A stretch of DNA of 64,000 bases, taken from contig NC_006177.1 of the NCBI RefSeq assembly GCF_000009905.1, positions 3,234,595-3,298,594 on the forward strand, written 5' to 3'. The position numbers were made by a program, and so were the translations under genes. The notes under the pieces are model-generated. The model was not told the DNA's origin and ran no database searches. It saw only the letters and a program-made list of their open reading frames with translations. This document shows, one piece after another, positions 33,134-45,584 of the stretch (its first letter is position 1; each line of letters starts with the position of its first letter). The DNA comes from Symbiobacterium thermophilum IAM 14863. Lineage in GTDB: Bacteria > Bacillota > Sulfobacillia > Symbiobacteriales > Symbiobacteriaceae.

Positions 33134-33670
33134 CTACTTACCGGCCTTGCCGACCTTGCGCCGGATGTGCTCGCCGGCGTACTTGATGCCCTTGCCCAGA
33201 TAGGGTTCGGGCGGACGGGTCGCACGGATGTCCGCCGCCACCTGGCCGACCAGCTGCTTGTCGATGCCGGCCACGATGACCTGGTTGGGCGCGGGCACCT
33301 GGAACTCGATCCCGGGGGGCGGATTGAAGACGACGGGGTGCGAGTACCCGACCGACAGCGTGAGCTGATTGCCGGTCTTGGCTGCGCGGTAGCCGGTACC
33401 CACCAGCTCCAGCGTCTTGGAATAACCCTTCGTCACACCCTCCACCATGTTGGCGATCAGGGTGCGGGTCAGGCCATGCAGCGCCTTGTGCTCCCGCTCA
33501 TCGGAAGGACGGGACACACGGAGGGCGCCGTTCTCAATCGTGATGCTCATAGCGGGATGGATCTCACGGGAGAGCTCACCCTTGGGACCCTTGACACGCA
33601 CCAGGTTGCCCTCGACGGTGACCTCGACGCCCGCGGGAATCTCGATGGGAGCCTTGCCAATGCGAGACAC
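33134..33670 (-). CDS. rplF: Ribosomal protein L6
   Basis: Large-subunit protein L6, 178 residues, near the factor-binding site. [17 protein letters not shown] starts the protein and [19 protein letters not shown] ends it. The start is GTG 33670. Confidence 0.98.
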   Translation of the reverse strand: MSRIGKAPIEIPAGVEVTVEGNLVRVKGPKGELSREIHPAMSITIENGALRVSRPSDEREHKALHGLTRTLIANMVEGVTKGYSKTLELVGTGYRAAKTGNQLTLSVGYSHPVVFNPPPGIEFQVPAPNQVIVAGIDKQLVGQVAADIRATRPPEPYLGKGIKYAGEHIRRKVGKAGK

Positions 33671-33686
33671 GGCAGCACCTCCTTCC

Positions 33687-34085
33687 TTACCAGATGTAGC
33701 AGAGAACCTCGCCGCCGAGGCCCTGCTGACGGGCCTGCTTGTCCGTCATGACGCCCTTGGACGTGGACAGGATGGCGATACCCAGGCCGCCGAGCACCCG
33801 GGGGATCTGATCGCGCTTGGCGTAGACCCGCAGGCCGGGCTTGGAGATCCGCCGCAGGCCCGAGATGACCCTCGTCTTATTGGGACCGTACTTCAGGTAG
33901 ATCCGGATCACGCCCTGGTGACCGTTGTCGATCCACTCGAAGTCACGGATGAAGCCTTCATCCTTCATGATCTGCACAATGGCCTTCTTCATCTTGGACC
34001 CGGGAACATCGACGCGGTCATGGTAGGCCAGGTTCGCGTTCCGGATCCGGGTCAGAAGGTCAGCAATCGGATCGGAGACGACCAT
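33687..34085 (-). CDS. rpsH: Ribosomal protein S8
   Basis: Small-subunit protein S8, 132 residues. ATG 34085 ([17 protein letters not shown]) follows GAAAGGAGG; the open frame to 34166 is an upstream artefact. The C-terminal [20 protein letters not shown] motif is typical. Confidence 0.98.
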
Positions 34086-34248
34086 GCTTGCGTATCCTCC
34101 TTTCAGGATCGGGCGGTTGGAGTCGGCACTGCGGGGCGGCCCCCCGCACCGCCGGCGTGGAGGCATGTCACTCGCCGGCTGAACCCACCGGGCCCCGGGC
34201 GCGGCCTGGAGCGCTGCCGGTGTCCGACTCCCCTTCCCGAATCACCAG
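34086..34248. other. 163-base gap between rpsZ and rpsH
   Basis: This is a longer spacer than usual in the spc operon. It contains a 7-bp hairpin near 34130-34148 (TGCGGGG/CCCCGCA). No promoter or gene is seen. Confidence 0.4.
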
Positions 34249-34434
34249 CTACCAGCTCGCCTTGCGAATGCCGGGAATCTGGCCCTCGTGCGCCAGCTTG
34301 CGGAAGCAGTGCCGGCAGAGGCCAAACTTCCGCATGTACGCCCGGGGACGGCCGCAAAGCTTGCAGCGGTTGTAGGCCCGCACCTTGAACTTCTGCGGAC
34401 GCGCTGCCTTGACTTTCAAGGAAGTCTTTGCCAC
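34249..34434 (-). CDS. rpsZ: Ribosomal protein S14, type Z
   Basis: Small-subunit protein S14 in its short zinc-binding form, 61 residues. Cysteines 24, 27, 40 and 43 (CKLC and CRHC) bind zinc. It lies 12 bases after rplE. Confidence 0.97.
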   Translation of the reverse strand: MAKTSLKVKAARPQKFKVRAYNRCKLCGRPRAYMRKFGLCRHCFRKLAHEGQIPGIRKASW

Positions 34435-34446
34435 TCTCGTCCCTCC

Positions 34447-34989
34447 TTAGCGCTCCGCGAAGGGCATGCCCAGCCCCTTCAGCAAGGCCTTCGCCTCTTC
34501 GTCGGTCTTGGCGGTCGTGACGATGATCACGTCCATGCCGCGAATCTTGTCGACCTTGTCATAGTCGATCTCCGGGAACAGCAGCTGCTCCTTCAGACCC
34601 AGGGCGTAGTTGCCGCGGCCGTCAAACGACTTCGGGGAGACGCCGCGGAAGTCACGCACACGGGGAAGAGCGACGTAGATCAGCTTCTCGAGGAAGTCCC
34701 ACATGCGCTCGCCCCGCAGGGTCACCTTGCAGCCGATGGGCATTCCCGTCCGGATCTTGAACGAGGAGATGGACTTCTTCGCCCGCGTGATGACCGGCCG
34801 CTGGCCGGCGATGGCGGCGATGTCCGCGACGGCGGCGTCCAGCGCCTTGGCGTTCTGCACGGCCTCGCCCAGGCCGACGTTGATGACGATCTTCTCCAGC
34901 CGGGGGATCATCATCACGTTCTTGTAGTTGAACTGCTTTTGAAGCGCAGGAGCAACCTCCTGCTGGTACTTCGTCTTCAGGTTGGCCAA
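34447..34989 (-). CDS. rplE: Ribosomal protein L5
   Basis: Large-subunit protein L5, 180 residues, which binds 5S rRNA and contacts P-site tRNA. TTG 34989 ([14 protein letters not shown]) is preferred to TTG 34998 because the latter directly abuts the GGAGG ribosome site. [20 protein letters not shown] is the family signature. Confidence 0.97.
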   Translation of the reverse strand: MANLKTKYQQEVAPALQKQFNYKNVMMIPRLEKIVINVGLGEAVQNAKALDAAVADIAAIAGQRPVITRAKKSISSFKIRTGMPIGCKVTLRGERMWDFLEKLIYVALPRVRDFRGVSPKSFDGRGNYALGLKEQLLFPEIDYDKVDKIRGMDVIIVTTAKTDEEAKALLKGLGMPFAER

Positions 34990-35024
34990 GTGCCACAAGC
35001 CTCCTTTCTAGAGCCGCCGCCCGG

Positions 35025-35291
35025 CTAGCCCTTCTTCTTCGCCTTCTTCGCTTCGATCTTCGCCAGCGACATCACGTTCGAGGCGTGAATCGGCGCCTCC
35101 ATCTCGATAATGCCGCCGTTGGGATTCTTGGCGGAAGGCTTGGTGTGCTTCTTGACCACGTTCACGCCCTCGACCACCACGCGGTTCTCCTTGGGCAGGA
35201 CCCGCAGAACCTTGCCCTGCTTGCCCTTGTCCTTGCCGGTGATGACGACGACGATCTCGTCTTTCTTGACGTGCACCTTGCCGTTATGCAT
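35025..35291 (-). CDS. rplX: Ribosomal protein L24
   Basis: Large-subunit assembly initiator L24, 88 residues, somewhat shorter at the C terminus than the roughly 100 residues usual in Bacillus. The KOW motif is [20 protein letters not shown]. The tail is lysine-rich. Confidence 0.97.
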   Translation of the reverse strand: MHNGKVHVKKDEIVVVITGKDKGKQGKVLRVLPKENRVVVEGVNVVKKHTKPSAKNPNGGIIEMEAPIHASNVMSLAKIEAKKAKKKG

Positions 35292-35311
35292 CGCTTGCTA
35301 CCCCCTCCCGA

Positions 35312-35680
35312 CTACAGGACCTCAGGAGCCAGGGAGATGATCTTCATGAACTCCTTGTCGCGCAGCTCGCGCGCCACCGGGCCGAAGATGCGGGTGCCCC
35401 GGGGCTCCTTGTCGTCCTTCAGGATTACGGCAGCGTTCTCGTCGAAGCGAATATAGGAACCGTCCTCGCGGCGCAGCCCCTTCTTGGTGCGCACCACGAC
35501 GGCCCGCACGACGTCGCCCTTCTTCACCACGCCGCCCGGGCTGGCTTCCTTGACCGAGCAGACGATGACGTCGCCGATGTTGGCATACCGCCGCCAGGAC
35601 CCGCCAAGGACCTTGATGCACATCAGCTCCTTGGCGCCGGTGTTGTCGGCAACCTGGAGGCGAGTCTGAACCTGAATCAC
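35312..35680 (-). CDS. rplN: Ribosomal protein L14
   Basis: Large-subunit protein L14, 122 residues, at the subunit interface. [20 protein letters not shown] and [14 protein letters not shown] are invariant-type motifs. The start is GTG 35680. Confidence 0.98.
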   Translation of the reverse strand: MIQVQTRLQVADNTGAKELMCIKVLGGSWRRYANIGDVIVCSVKEASPGGVVKKGDVVRAVVVRTKKGLRREDGSYIRFDENAAVILKDDKEPRGTRIFGPVARELRDKEFMKIISLAPEVL

Positions 35681-35747
35681 GGCCGTACCTCCTCTCGTTC
35701 GCTAGCCGGTTTCCCCTGCGAAGAGGACCTGGCTAACCGGCCCTCTG

Positions 35748-36032
35748 CTACACCTCAGGTGCGGACTTGTAGTCCGGCGCGGACTCGATGATCTCGACCA
35801 CGCGCCAGCGCTTTTCCTTGGAGAGCGGCCGGGTCTCCATGATCCGGACCTTGTCGCCCACCTTGCACTGATTGTGCTCGTCGTGGGCCTTGAACTTCTT
35901 GGTCCGGCGGACGCGCTTCTTGTACAGCGGGTGCTGGACCAGGGTTTCGACGGCAACCACGACGGTCTTGTCCATCTTATCGCTGGTGACCACGCCGACG
36001 CGGGTCTTGCGAAGATTGCGCTCTGCGGTCAT
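35748..36032 (-). CDS. rpsQ: Ribosomal protein S17
   Basis: Small-subunit protein S17, 94 residues, an OB-fold RNA binder ([17 protein letters not shown]). Its ATG overlaps the rpmC stop (ATGA). Confidence 0.98.
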   Translation of the reverse strand: MTAERNLRKTRVGVVTSDKMDKTVVVAVETLVQHPLYKKRVRRTKKFKAHDEHNQCKVGDKVRIMETRPLSKEKRWRVVEIIESAPDYKSAPEV

Positions 36033-36241
36033 GCCTTAACCTCCCCCTGGGCCTTCAGCTCCCGCTCGCGGATGACGGTCTTGCACTGTGCGATGGCCCG
36101 ACGCACCTCGCGAATGCGGGCGGTGTTCTCCAGATTGTTGACCGCCAACTGGAACCGGAGGTTAAAGAGCTCCTCCTTGAGCTCAGCCACCTTGGCCTTG
36201 ATCTCCTCGGTGGACATTTCGCGGATTTCCTTAACCTTCAT
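36029..36241 (-). CDS. rpmC: Ribosomal protein L29
   Basis: Large-subunit protein L29, 70 residues, at the exit tunnel. ATG 36241 ([13 protein letters not shown]) is chosen over GTG 36253 by alignment to the family. The start overlaps the rplP stop by 11 bases. Confidence 0.96.
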
Positions 36242-36698
36242 TGGCTTCACCACCCGTCTCAGCAGCGGCAGGCGTGACGGCCTTCTCCCGCTTCACGAAC
36301 TTGCACTTGATGGGCAACTTGTGCGCCGCGAGCCGCATCGCCTCCTGGGCGGTCTCCTCGTCCACGCCGGCCAGCTCGAACAGGATCCGGCCGGGCTTGA
36401 CGACGGCCACCCAGACCTCAGGGGCGCCCTTGCCGGAGCCCATACGGACCTCGGCAGGCTTGCGGGTCAGCGCCTTGTGGGGGAAGATCTTGATCCAGAC
36501 CTTGCCGCCGCGCTTGATGAAACGGGTCATGGCGACACGGGCGGCCTCAATCTGCCGGTCGGTGATGAAGGCGGGCTCCAGGGCCTGCAGACCGTAGTCG
36601 CCGAACACAACCTCATTGCCGGCCTTGGACCGGCCCTTGTTCAGCTTGGCCACCGCCTTGTGCACGCGGCGCCACTTGACGCGCTTGGGTGCGAGCAC
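36231..36698 (-). CDS. rplP: Ribosomal protein L16
   Basis: Large-subunit protein L16, 155 residues, near the A site. [20 protein letters not shown] and [17 protein letters not shown] are typical. A charged C-terminal extension of about 10 residues overlaps the rpmC start. Confidence 0.97.
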
Positions 36699-36701
36699 TG
36701 G

Positions 36702-37505
36702 CTATTGCCCCCCTTCCCGATTGACAGGCTTCGGGCCGGCCTCGATTGCCGCCCGCTCCAGGGCCGCGCGCTCCTCGCGGCTCATCCGCTGGCCGCCCTG
36801 GCCGCGGCCGCGCCCGCCGCGCCGACCGCCGCGCTCACGCCGCTCGCCGCGCTCGCGCCGGTCGCCGGCAGCCGCCTTCTGGGCAGCCTCGCCAGCGTAG
36901 ATCCAGACCTTCACGCCGATCTTGCCGAAGGTCGTATCGGCCTCGGCGAAGCCGTAGTCGATGTCGGCCCGGAGGGTGTGCAGGGGCACGGTGCCCTCCC
37001 ACGCACGCTCGGACCGGGCGATCTCCGCACCGCCGATGCGGCCGCTGACGATGATGCGCACGCCCTGGGCGCCCAGCCGCATCGCCCGCTGGATCGCCTG
37101 CTTCATGGCCCGGCGGTGGGACATCCGCTTCTCCAGCTGCTGCGCGATGGACTCCGCCACGAGCTGCGCATCCAGCTCAGGCAGCCGGATCTCCTTGACG
37201 TCCAGGGAGATCTGCTTGCCGGTCATCTGCGCCAGCTGGTTCTGCAGCTCCGCGATGCCCTGGCCCTGGCGGCCGATCACCATGCCCGGCTTGGCGGTGT
37301 GCACGATGATGCGGATGCGGCCCCCCGCCCGCTCGATCTCGATGCGGGAGATGCCCGCGGCGTAGAGCGTCTTCTTGATGTACTTCCGAATCTTGACGTC
37401 CTCCACCAGCAGATCGCTGAAGTTCCGCTTGTCCGCATACCAGCGGGTGTCCCAGTCCTTCACGATGCCAATGCGGAGGCCCTTCGGGTGTACTTTCTGA
37501 CCCAC
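36702..37505 (-). CDS. rpsC: Ribosomal protein S3 with an Arg/Gly-rich tail
   Basis: Small-subunit protein S3, 267 residues, about 50 longer than in Bacillus. The KH domain ([18 protein letters not shown]) and C-terminal domain are normal up to about residue 208. Beyond that is a low-complexity tail with [20 protein letters not shown] followed by an acidic/basic helix. It lies 2 bases after rplV, with its ribosome site inside the end of that gene. S3 lines the mRNA entry channel. Confidence 0.97.
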
Positions 37506-37507
37506 TG

Positions 37508-37849
37508 TTACTTAGCCTCCTTTTCCTTCACCACGACGGTGATGTGGGAGGTGCGCTTCAGGATGGGGAAAGCCTGGCCCCGCTGCCGCGGATGGTAGCG
37601 CTTCAGCGTGGGACCCTGGTCGACGTACGCCTTGGCGATGTAAAGGTTATCCTTGTTCAGGCTGAAGTTGTGCTCGGCGTTGGCCGCAGCGCTGGCGATC
37701 ACCTTGGCGACGGGCTCGCTGGCCCGCTTCGGAATGAACTTGAGAAGCGCGAGCGCTTCGTTCACGCTCTTGCCCCGGACCAGATCGATCACCACACGCA
37801 CCTTGCGCGGGGCGATGCGCACGAAGCGAGCGCTGGCCTTGACTTCCAC
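37508..37849 (-). CDS. rplV: Ribosomal protein L22
   Basis: Large-subunit protein L22, 113 residues, whose hairpin lines the exit tunnel. [20 protein letters not shown] and [14 protein letters not shown] are typical. The start is GTG 37849. Confidence 0.98.
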   Translation of the reverse strand: MEVKASARFVRIAPRKVRVVIDLVRGKSVNEALALLKFIPKRASEPVAKVIASAAANAEHNFSLNKDNLYIAKAYVDQGPTLKRYHPRQRGQAFPILKRTSHITVVVKEKEAK

Positions 37850-37890
37850 GTGTGTTTACCTCCTTCGCTCAGACTTCAGAGGGTTGCCTG

Positions 37891-38172
37891 CTACCGCACA
37901 CGGCTGGACCTCTCGTCCCCACCGTGACCTCTGAAGGTCCGGGTCGGAGCGAACTCACCCAGCTTGTGGCCAACCATTTCCTCGGTGATGTACACCGGGA
38001 CATGGGTCTTCCCGTTGTGGACCGCGATCGTGTGGCCGACCATCTCGGGGAAGATGGTGCAGTCACGGGCCCACGTCTTGAAGACCTTCTTCTCGCCCTT
38101 CTCGTTCATGGCGAGGATCTTCTTCTCAACAGAAGGGTCGATGTACGGACCCTTTTTGAGCGAGCGACCCAT
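37891..38172 (-). CDS. rpsS: Ribosomal protein S19
   Basis: Small-subunit head protein S19, 93 residues ([36 protein letters not shown]). It lies 41 bases upstream of rplV. Confidence 0.98.
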   Translation of the reverse strand: MGRSLKKGPYIDPSVEKKILAMNEKGEKKVFKTWARDCTIFPEMVGHTIAVHNGKTHVPVYITEEMVGHKLGEFAPTRTFRGHGGDERSSRVR

Positions 38173-38190
38173 TCAGCTTACACCCCTTCC

Positions 38191-39024
38191 CTACTTCTTG
38201 CGGCGGCTGACGATCAGCCGGTCGGACTTCTTGTTGGGCTTGCGGGTCTTGTAGCCCAGGGTCGGCTTGCCCCACGGGGTGACCGGGCTCGGCATGCCGA
38301 TCGGGGACCTGCCCTCACCACCGCCGTGCGGGTGGTCGACCGGGTTCATCACGACACCGCGCACAGCCGGGCGGAAGCCCAGGTGGCGCTTGCGGCCGGC
38401 CTTGCCGATGACGATGTTCTCGTGCTCCAGGTTGCCCACCTGGCCGACCGTCGCCCGGCAGGCCAGCAGCACCTTGCGCTGCTCGCCGGACGGAAGCCGG
38501 AGCAAGGCGTAGCGCCCTTCCTTCGCCATGATCTGGGCGGAAGCGCCGGCGGAGCGGACCAGCTGCCCGCCGCGGCCGGGATACAGCTCGATGTTGTGCA
38601 CGATGGTGCCGACCGGGATGTTCTCCAGCGGCAGGGCGTTGCCGACCTTGATGTCCGCGTCAGGCCCGGAGACGACGGTATCGCCGACGTTCAGGCCCAC
38701 GGGGTGGAGAATGTACCGCTTCGCGCCGTTGGCGTAGACCACCTTCGCGATGCGGCAGGTGCGGTTGGGGTCGTACTCGATGGAAACCACCTTGGCGGGG
38801 ATCCCATCGAACTCGTTCCGCTTGAAGTCGATGATCCGGTACATCCGCTTGTGGCCGCCGCCACGGTGCCGGACGGTGATGCGGCCGTAGACGTTGCGCC
38901 CAGCCTTCCGGGTGAGGCGCTCCAGCAGGGACTTCTCGGGCCGCGTGCTGGTCAGCTCCTCGAAGGTGTGCCGCGTCATCTGGCGGATACCCGGGGAAGT
39001 GGGCTTATAGTGCTTGATTCCCAT
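38191..39024 (-). CDS. rplB: Ribosomal protein L2
   Basis: Large-subunit protein L2, 277 residues, near the peptidyl transferase centre. The motif [15 protein letters not shown] contains the conserved histidine. It lies 18 bases upstream of rpsS. Confidence 0.99.
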   Translation of the reverse strand: MGIKHYKPTSPGIRQMTRHTFEELTSTRPEKSLLERLTRKAGRNVYGRITVRHRGGGHKRMYRIIDFKRNEFDGIPAKVVSIEYDPNRTCRIAKVVYANGAKRYILHPVGLNVGDTVVSGPDADIKVGNALPLENIPVGTIVHNIELYPGRGGQLVRSAGASAQIMAKEGRYALLRLPSGEQRKVLLACRATVGQVGNLEHENIVIGKAGRKRHLGFRPAVRGVVMNPVDHPHGGGEGRSPIGMPSPVTPWGKPTLGYKTRKPNKKSDRLIVSRRKK

Positions 39025-39036
39025 CGTGTACCCTCC

Positions 39037-39321
39037 TTACAGGCCCTCGAAGACCTTGATGCTGTCGCCTTCCTTGAGCTGGACGATGGCCTTCTTCCAG
39101 TCGGAACGGCGCCCGATGTACTTGCCCTGGCGGCGCAGCTTGCCGCGCACGCGCATCGTGTTGACGCGGACCACCGTCACGCCGAAGATCTCCTCGATCG
39201 CCTGCTTGATCTGCGTCTTGTTCGCGTCCAGCCGGACCTTGAAGGCGTACTTGCCCTCGCTCATCTTGGCCACGCTCTTCTCGGTGATGAGCGGCTTGAG
39301 GATGATGTCGCGAGCCTCCAT
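39037..39321 (-). CDS. rplW: Ribosomal protein L23
   Basis: Large-subunit protein L23, 94 residues, docking site for trigger factor and SRP at the exit. KPLITEKSVAKMSEGKYAFK is typical. The ATG overlaps the rplD stop (TGATG). Confidence 0.98.
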   Translation of the reverse strand: MEARDIILKPLITEKSVAKMSEGKYAFKVRLDANKTQIKQAIEEIFGVTVVRVNTMRVRGKLRRQGKYIGRRSDWKKAIVQLKEGDSIKVFEGL

Positions 39322-39944
39322 CAGCCCAGCACCTCCTCAACCTTGGCCACGGCGTCCTGGGTGAACACGAGCTTGCTGGCCGCGAGCACATCGTAGGCGT
39401 TCAGGTTGCGGGCAGCGTTGACGCGCACGCCGGGAATGTTCCGGGCCGACTTGTAGATGTTGACGTCTTCCTGAGCGGTCACGATGAAGGCCGAGCCGTC
39501 GACCTTCAGGTTCTTGAGCAGGGTGGCCACCTCGCGGGTCTTGGGGGCCTCCAGCTCAAACTTATCAACCACGATGAGTTCGCCGCTCTTCACCTTGGCG
39601 CTCAGGGCCTGGCGCAGCGCAGCCCGACGGGCCTTCTTGGGCATCGACCAGCCGTACTCGCGCGGGTGCGGACCGAAGACGATGCCGCCCTTCCGCCACA
39701 GGGGCGAACGAATCGAACCATGACGGGCCCTGCCGGTGCCCTTCTGGCGCCACGGCTTCCGGCCGCCGCCCGAAACCTCAGCCCGGGTCTTGGTGTCCGC
39801 GGTGCCCTGCCGCTTGTTGGCGAGGTACATCTGCACCACTTCGTGCAGGAGACCGGGATTCACCTCAGCCCCGAAGACGGCGTCCGAAAGGGTGATCTCC
39901 CCGACGGTGGCGCCTTCCTTGTTGTAAACGGCCACTTTCGGCAT
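39321..39944 (-). CDS. rplD: Ribosomal protein L4
   Basis: Large-subunit protein L4, 207 residues. The extended loop [20 protein letters not shown] reaches into the exit tunnel. It lies 23 bases after rplC. Confidence 0.98.
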   Translation of the reverse strand: MPKVAVYNKEGATVGEITLSDAVFGAEVNPGLLHEVVQMYLANKRQGTADTKTRAEVSGGGRKPWRQKGTGRARHGSIRSPLWRKGGIVFGPHPREYGWSMPKKARRAALRQALSAKVKSGELIVVDKFELEAPKTREVATLLKNLKVDGSAFIVTAQEDVNIYKSARNIPGVRVNAARNLNAYDVLAASKLVFTQDAVAKVEEVLG

Positions 39945-39967
39945 GTTGGCTCCTCCTTTCGGCGCGA

Positions 39968-40618
39968 TTACTGGGCCTTGGCCTTGGCCCGGGCCGCCTT
40001 CACAGAATCGCGGATGGTGATCAGGGAGCCTTTCGCTCCGGGAACGGCGCCCTTGATGAGGATCAGGTTCTTCTCGGGGTCAACCTTCACGACCCGCAGG
40101 CCGAGTACCGTGACCCGCTCGCCGCCCAACCGGCCGGGCAGCTTGCGGCCCTTCGGCACGCGCGCCCAGCGGCGCTGACCCAGCGAACCGGGACGCCGGT
40201 GATATTTCGAGCCGTGGGACGAAGGTCCACGGTTGAAGTTCCACCGCTTGACGCCGCCGGCGAAGCCCTTCCCGCGCGAGATGCCGGTGACGTCGACCAG
40301 CTCGCCCTCGGCGAAGATGTCGGCCTTGATGACGTCGCCCACGTTGAGCGACTCCACGTCGTCCAGGCGGAACTCCCGCAGGTAGCGGGTCGCCTTCACC
40401 TGATGCTTCTCGAAGTGCCCCTTCAGGGGCTTGTTGACGAGCGTCTCGCGAATCTCACCGAAGCCGAGCTGAACGGCGTTGTAACCGTCCGTCGCGGTCG
40501 TCTTCTTCTGGACGACGACGCAGGGCCCGGCCTCAACCACGGTGACGGGGATGATCTTCCCGTCGGGAGCGAAGATCTGGGTCATGCCCAGCTTCTTGCC
40601 CAGGATGCCCTTCTGCAC
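39968..40618 (-). CDS. rplC: Ribosomal protein L3
   Basis: Large-subunit assembly protein L3, 216 residues. GTG 40618 ([16 protein letters not shown]) is chosen because GGAGGTG lies 6 bases upstream; the frame extends to 40684 but the extra residues match nothing. [20 protein letters not shown] is the core loop. Confidence 0.97.
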   Translation of the reverse strand: MQKGILGKKLGMTQIFAPDGKIIPVTVVEAGPCVVVQKKTTATDGYNAVQLGFGEIRETLVNKPLKGHFEKHQVKATRYLREFRLDDVESLNVGDVIKADIFAEGELVDVTGISRGKGFAGGVKRWNFNRGPSSHGSKYHRRPGSLGQRRWARVPKGRKLPGRLGGERVTVLGLRVVKVDPEKNLILIKGAVPGAKGSLITIRDSVKAARAKAKAQ

Positions 40619-40794
40619 AAGAGCCACCTCCACATCAGTGGTCGCAAGGATCCGAAGGCCGTCGGGGCCTGCTGGGCCCCGCACGGCAGGGCCTTACGGC
40701 CCAGCCGCTCCTGGCAGGCCGCTTCGGTCCAGGCGACATGATCGATCGCCGCAGGTCTGCCTGCCGACCTGGCGGGAGCCGCGTTCCTCCCGTC
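40619..40794. other. 176-base gap between rpsJ and rplC
   Basis: This spacer is GC-rich with several short complementary runs around GGGCC/GGCCC. No convincing promoter or named leader RNA is visible. Confidence 0.4.
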
Positions 40795-41103
40795 TTAGAG
40801 CTTGATCTCGATGTCGACGCCGGCTGGCAGATCCAGCTTCATCAGGGCCTCGACGGTCTTGGAGCCGGGCTCGACGATATCGATCAGCCGCTTATGGGTG
40901 CGCATCTCGAACTGCTCACGGATGTCCTTCTCACCGTTGGGGGCGGTCAGGATCGTGTAAATGCTCTTCTCCGTCGGCAGCGGGATCGGGCCGCTGACGG
41001 TCGCGCCGGTGCGGATGGCCGTTTCGACGATCTTCGCAGCCGAGCTGTCGAGGATCTTGTGGTCGAAGGCCCGCAGCCGGATGCGGATCTTCTGCTTGGC
41101 CAC
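40795..41103 (-). CDS. rpsJ: Ribosomal protein S10
   Basis: Small-subunit protein S10 (also NusE, a partner of NusG/NusB in antitermination), 102 residues. [20 protein letters not shown] and [14 protein letters not shown] are typical. The start is GTG 41103. Confidence 0.98.
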   Translation of the reverse strand: MAKQKIRIRLRAFDHKILDSSAAKIVETAIRTGATVSGPIPLPTEKSIYTILTAPNGEKDIREQFEMRTHKRLIDIVEPGSKTVEALMKLDLPAGVDIEIKL

Positions 41104-41162
41104 GCTGACTTCCCTCCTCTATCGGGGACATTCCTGTTCCCGAATCACCAGGGCCCGAAACC

Positions 41163-41188
41163 GGGGGACGGGCACCGTGCCCGCCCCC
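41163..41188 (-). terminator. Hairpin between tuf and rpsJ
   Basis: GGGGG-A-CGGGCAC pairs with GTGCCCG-C-CCCCC, a 12-bp stem with one mismatch. It may give partial termination after tuf; there is no long T-run. Confidence 0.5.
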
Positions 41189-41213
41189 CGGGCGAGGCCC
41201 ATCTACGCCGATC

Positions 41214-42401
<1,188 letters not shown>

Positions 42402-42440
42402 GGGCGGATTCTCCTCCTTACCAACCGTTCTTTTGAAGGT

Positions 42441-44525
42441 TTATGCCTTGCCCTGGGCCTTCTCGATGATTGGCTTGGCCACGTTCGGAGGCACTTCCTC
42501 GTAGTGGTCAAACTGCATCGAGTAGACGCCACGGCCCTGGGTCCGGGAACGAAGATCGGTCGCGTAGCCGAACATCTCGGCCAGGGGTACCTGCGCCCGG
42601 ATGACCTGGGCGTTCCCCCGGGCCTCCATGCCTTCGATGCGGCCACGGCGGGCGTTCAGGTCGCCGATCACGTCGCCCATGTACTCCTCCGGCACCGTCA
42701 CCTCGACCCGCATGTAGGGCTCGAGGAGGACCGGCTGGGCCTTCTGGGCGGCGGCCTTCAGGGCCATGGAACCGGCGATCTTGAAGGCCGCTTCCGAGGA
42801 GTCGACCTCGTGGTACGAGCCGAAGACCAGCTCGACCTTGACGTCGATCATCGGGTAACCGGCGAGCACGCCGTTCTGCAGAGCTTCCTTGATGCCCTGC
42901 TCCACCGGGCCGATGAACTCCTTCGGAATGACGCCGCCGACGATCTTGTTCTCGAAGATGAACCCGGAACCGGGTTCGGCGGGCTCCAGGTTGATAACGA
43001 CGTGGCCGTACTGGCCGCGGCCGCCGCTCTGCCGGACGAACCGGCCTTCCACGTTCTCGACGCGGCCCCGGACCGTCTCCCGGTAGGAGACCTGGGGCTT
43101 GCCGACGTTCACGCCCACCTTGAACTCCCGCTGCAGCCGGTCGACGATGATCTCCAGGTGCAGCTCGCCCATGCCGGCGATGATGGTCTGCCCGGTCTCC
43201 GGATCGGTGAACATCCGGAAGGTCGGATCCTCCTCCGCCAGCTTCAGCAGGGCGGTGCTGAGCTTATCCTGGTCCGCCTTGGTCTTGGGCTCCACCGCCA
43301 GCTGGATGACCGGCTCGGGGAACTCCATCGACTCCAGGATGACCGGGGCGGCGTCGGTGCAGAGCGTGTCGCCGGTGCCGGTGTCTTTCAGACCCACTGC
43401 GGCGGCGATGTCGCCCGTCTCGACGACCTCGACCTCTTCCCGGTGGTTCGCGTGCATCCGCACCAGCCGGCCGATGCGCTCCCGCTTGCCCTTGGTGGCG
43501 TTCAGCACGTAGCTGCCGCTCTTGAGCTGGCCGGAGTACACCCGGAAGAAGCAGAGCTTGCCGACGTAGGGGTCGGAGACGACCTTGAACGCCAGGGCCG
43601 AGAACGGCTCGTTGTCGTCGGCCTTGCGCTCGGCGGGCTCCCCGGTCTCGGGGTCCGTGCCCTGGACCGGCGGGATGTCCAGCGGCGAGGGCAGGTAGTC
43701 GACGATCGCGTCAAGGAGCGGCTGAACGCCCTTGTTCTTGTACGAGGAGCCGCAGCAGACCGGGTTGATCTTGCACTCCACGGTCAGCTTCCGCAGACCC
43801 CGCTTGATCTCCTCGACGGTCAGCTCCTCGCCCATCAGGTACTTCTCCATCAGGGCGTCGTCCGCCTCAGTCGCCGCCTCGATCATCCGGGTGCGGTACT
43901 GCTCCACCAGCTCCCGCATGTCCTCGGGAATCGGCTCCTCGCGGATGTCCTTGCCCAGGTCGTCGTAGTACATGATGGCAACGTTGCGAACCAGGTCGAC
44001 AACCCCGCGGAACGTGTCCTCGGCGCCGATGGGAATCTGAATGGGCACCGGCCTTGCGCCGAGCCGTTCCTCCATCATCCGGATGACCCGGAAGAAATCC
44101 GCGCCGATGGTGTCCATCTTGTTGACGTAGGCCAGACGGGGCACCCCGTACTTGTCAGCCTGCCGCCAAACTGTCTCGGACTGCGGCTCCACGCCACCCT
44201 TCGCGCAGAAGACGGCCACCGCGCCGTCCAGCACGCGGAGAGACCGCTCAACCTCCACCGTGAAGTCCACGTGTCCGGGCGTGTCGATGATGTTGATCCG
44301 GTGGTCCTTCCAGCTGCAGGTCGTAGCAGCGGACTGAATGGTGATACCGCGCTCCTGCTCCTGCACCATGAAGTCCATGGTCGCCGCACCCTCGTGGGTC
44401 TCGCCCAGCTTGTGGGTCCGGCCGGTGTAGAACAGGATGCGCTCCGTCGTTGTCGTCTTGCCGGCGTCAATATGCGCCATGATGCCAATGTTGCGGAGCC
44501 TATCCAGCGATACCTGCCGAGACAT
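42441..44525 (-). CDS. fusA: Elongation factor G
   Basis: A 694-residue translocation GTPase. G1 [14 protein letters not shown]3 DTPGHVDFT and G4 NKMD are present, and domains II-V are complete up to [15 protein letters not shown]. It follows rpsG by 39 bases. Confidence 0.99.
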   Translation of the reverse strand: MSRQVSLDRLRNIGIMAHIDAGKTTTTERILFYTGRTHKLGETHEGAATMDFMVQEQERGITIQSAATTCSWKDHRINIIDTPGHVDFTVEVERSLRVLDGAVAVFCAKGGVEPQSETVWRQADKYGVPRLAYVNKMDTIGADFFRVIRMMEERLGARPVPIQIPIGAEDTFRGVVDLVRNVAIMYYDDLGKDIREEPIPEDMRELVEQYRTRMIEAATEADDALMEKYLMGEELTVEEIKRGLRKLTVECKINPVCCGSSYKNKGVQPLLDAIVDYLPSPLDIPPVQGTDPETGEPAERKADDNEPFSALAFKVVSDPYVGKLCFFRVYSGQLKSGSYVLNATKGKRERIGRLVRMHANHREEVEVVETGDIAAAVGLKDTGTGDTLCTDAAPVILESMEFPEPVIQLAVEPKTKADQDKLSTALLKLAEEDPTFRMFTDPETGQTIIAGMGELHLEIIVDRLQREFKVGVNVGKPQVSYRETVRGRVENVEGRFVRQSGGRGQYGHVVINLEPAEPGSGFIFENKIVGGVIPKEFIGPVEQGIKEALQNGVLAGYPMIDVKVELVFGSYHEVDSSEAAFKIAGSMALKAAAQKAQPVLLEPYMRVEVTVPEEYMGDVIGDLNARRGRIEGMEARGNAQVIRAQVPLAEMFGYATDLRSRTQGRGVYSMQFDHYEEVPPNVAKPIIEKAQGKA

Positions 44526-44564
44526 CGGACACCCCCCTTTGCGTTGGAATTCGCATCAAATAAG

Positions 44565-45035
44565 CTACCACCGATAGTGGGCGAAGGGCTTGTTGGCCTC
44601 GGCCATCCGGTGAACCTCTTCCTTCTTCTTCACCGCACCGCCGGTGTTGTTGAAGGCATCCACCAACTCCGCGGCCAGCCGCTCCACCATGGTGCGCTCC
44701 CCACGCGCGCGCGCAAACTGGACCAGCCACCGGATGCCCAGGGCCTGGCGCCGCTCGGGGCGCACCTCCATCGGCACCTGGTAGGTGGCGCCACCCACCC
44801 GGCGGGAGCGGGTCTCCACGACGGGCATGATGTTCTTCAGCGCGCCCTCCAGCACTTCCATCGGCTCCTTGCCGAGCTTCGCGCTGGCCTTGTCGATCGC
44901 CTCGTAGAAGATGCGCTGCGCCAGAGCCTTCTTGCCGTCAAGCATGATCTTGTTGATGACGCGGGTCACCAGTTCCGAGTTGTATACCGGATCCGGCTGA
45001 ACCTCCCGCTTCGGTACGTGACCTCGACGCGGCAT
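44565..45035 (-). CDS. rpsG: Ribosomal protein S7
   Basis: Small-subunit head assembly protein S7, 156 residues. [20 protein letters not shown] and [19 protein letters not shown] are typical. The start is ATG 45035 behind AAAGGGG. Confidence 0.98.
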   Translation of the reverse strand: MPRRGHVPKREVQPDPVYNSELVTRVINKIMLDGKKALAQRIFYEAIDKASAKLGKEPMEVLEGALKNIMPVVETRSRRVGGATYQVPMEVRPERRQALGIRWLVQFARARGERTMVERLAAELVDAFNNTGGAVKKKEEVHRMAEANKPFAHYRW

Positions 45036-45150
45036 GCGATTACCCCTTTCTTTCCACTAACTCTGGGCGGCGAGTCGGGGGGCTGCACCAGGCAGCACGT
45101 CCACCAGCTTCGCCGTAGGGTCCCGGTTACTCTCCCCGCCCCCGGCTTAC

Positions 45151-45534
45151 TTACTTCTTGCCTGCCTTCGGCCGCTTGGCGCCGTACTTGGAACGGCCCT
45201 GCATGCGGTTGGCCACGCCCGCCGCATCAAGCGCACCGCGCACGATGTGGTAACGGACGCCCGGCAGGTCCTTCACACGGCCGCCGCGCACCAGCACGAC
45301 AGAGTGCTCCTGCAGGTTGTGACCGATGCCCGGGATGTACGCCGTCACCTCGATGTTGTTCGAGAGGCGGACACGGGCGATCTTCCGCAGCGCCGAGTTC
45401 GGCTTCTTGGGCGTGGTGGTCTTGACCACCGTGCACACACCCCGCTTGAAGGGATTGCCCTTGAGCGCCGGCGAGGCGGACTTCTCGGTCAGCTTCTTGC
45501 GACCTTGACGGACAAGCTGGTTGATGGTCGGCAC
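45151..45534 (-). CDS. rpsL: Ribosomal protein S12
   Basis: Small-subunit decoding protein S12, 127 residues. GTG 45534 ([14 protein letters not shown]) follows GGAGG by 8 bases and is preferred to GTG 45543, which overlaps the ribosome site. [20 protein letters not shown] keeps the lysine whose change gives streptomycin resistance, so the wild-type state is expected. Confidence 0.97.
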
Positions 45535-45584
45535 AGAACGCACCTCCTTCCGGGATATGCTGATCGATGGGGAACGGGGGCCGG

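Noticed and set aside
34235-41151. Repeated TTCCCGAATCACCAG at about 34235 and 41137
   Set aside because: Two 15-base copies in spacers of the same cluster may be a coincidence or a small relic; there is no structure or third copy to support a function.
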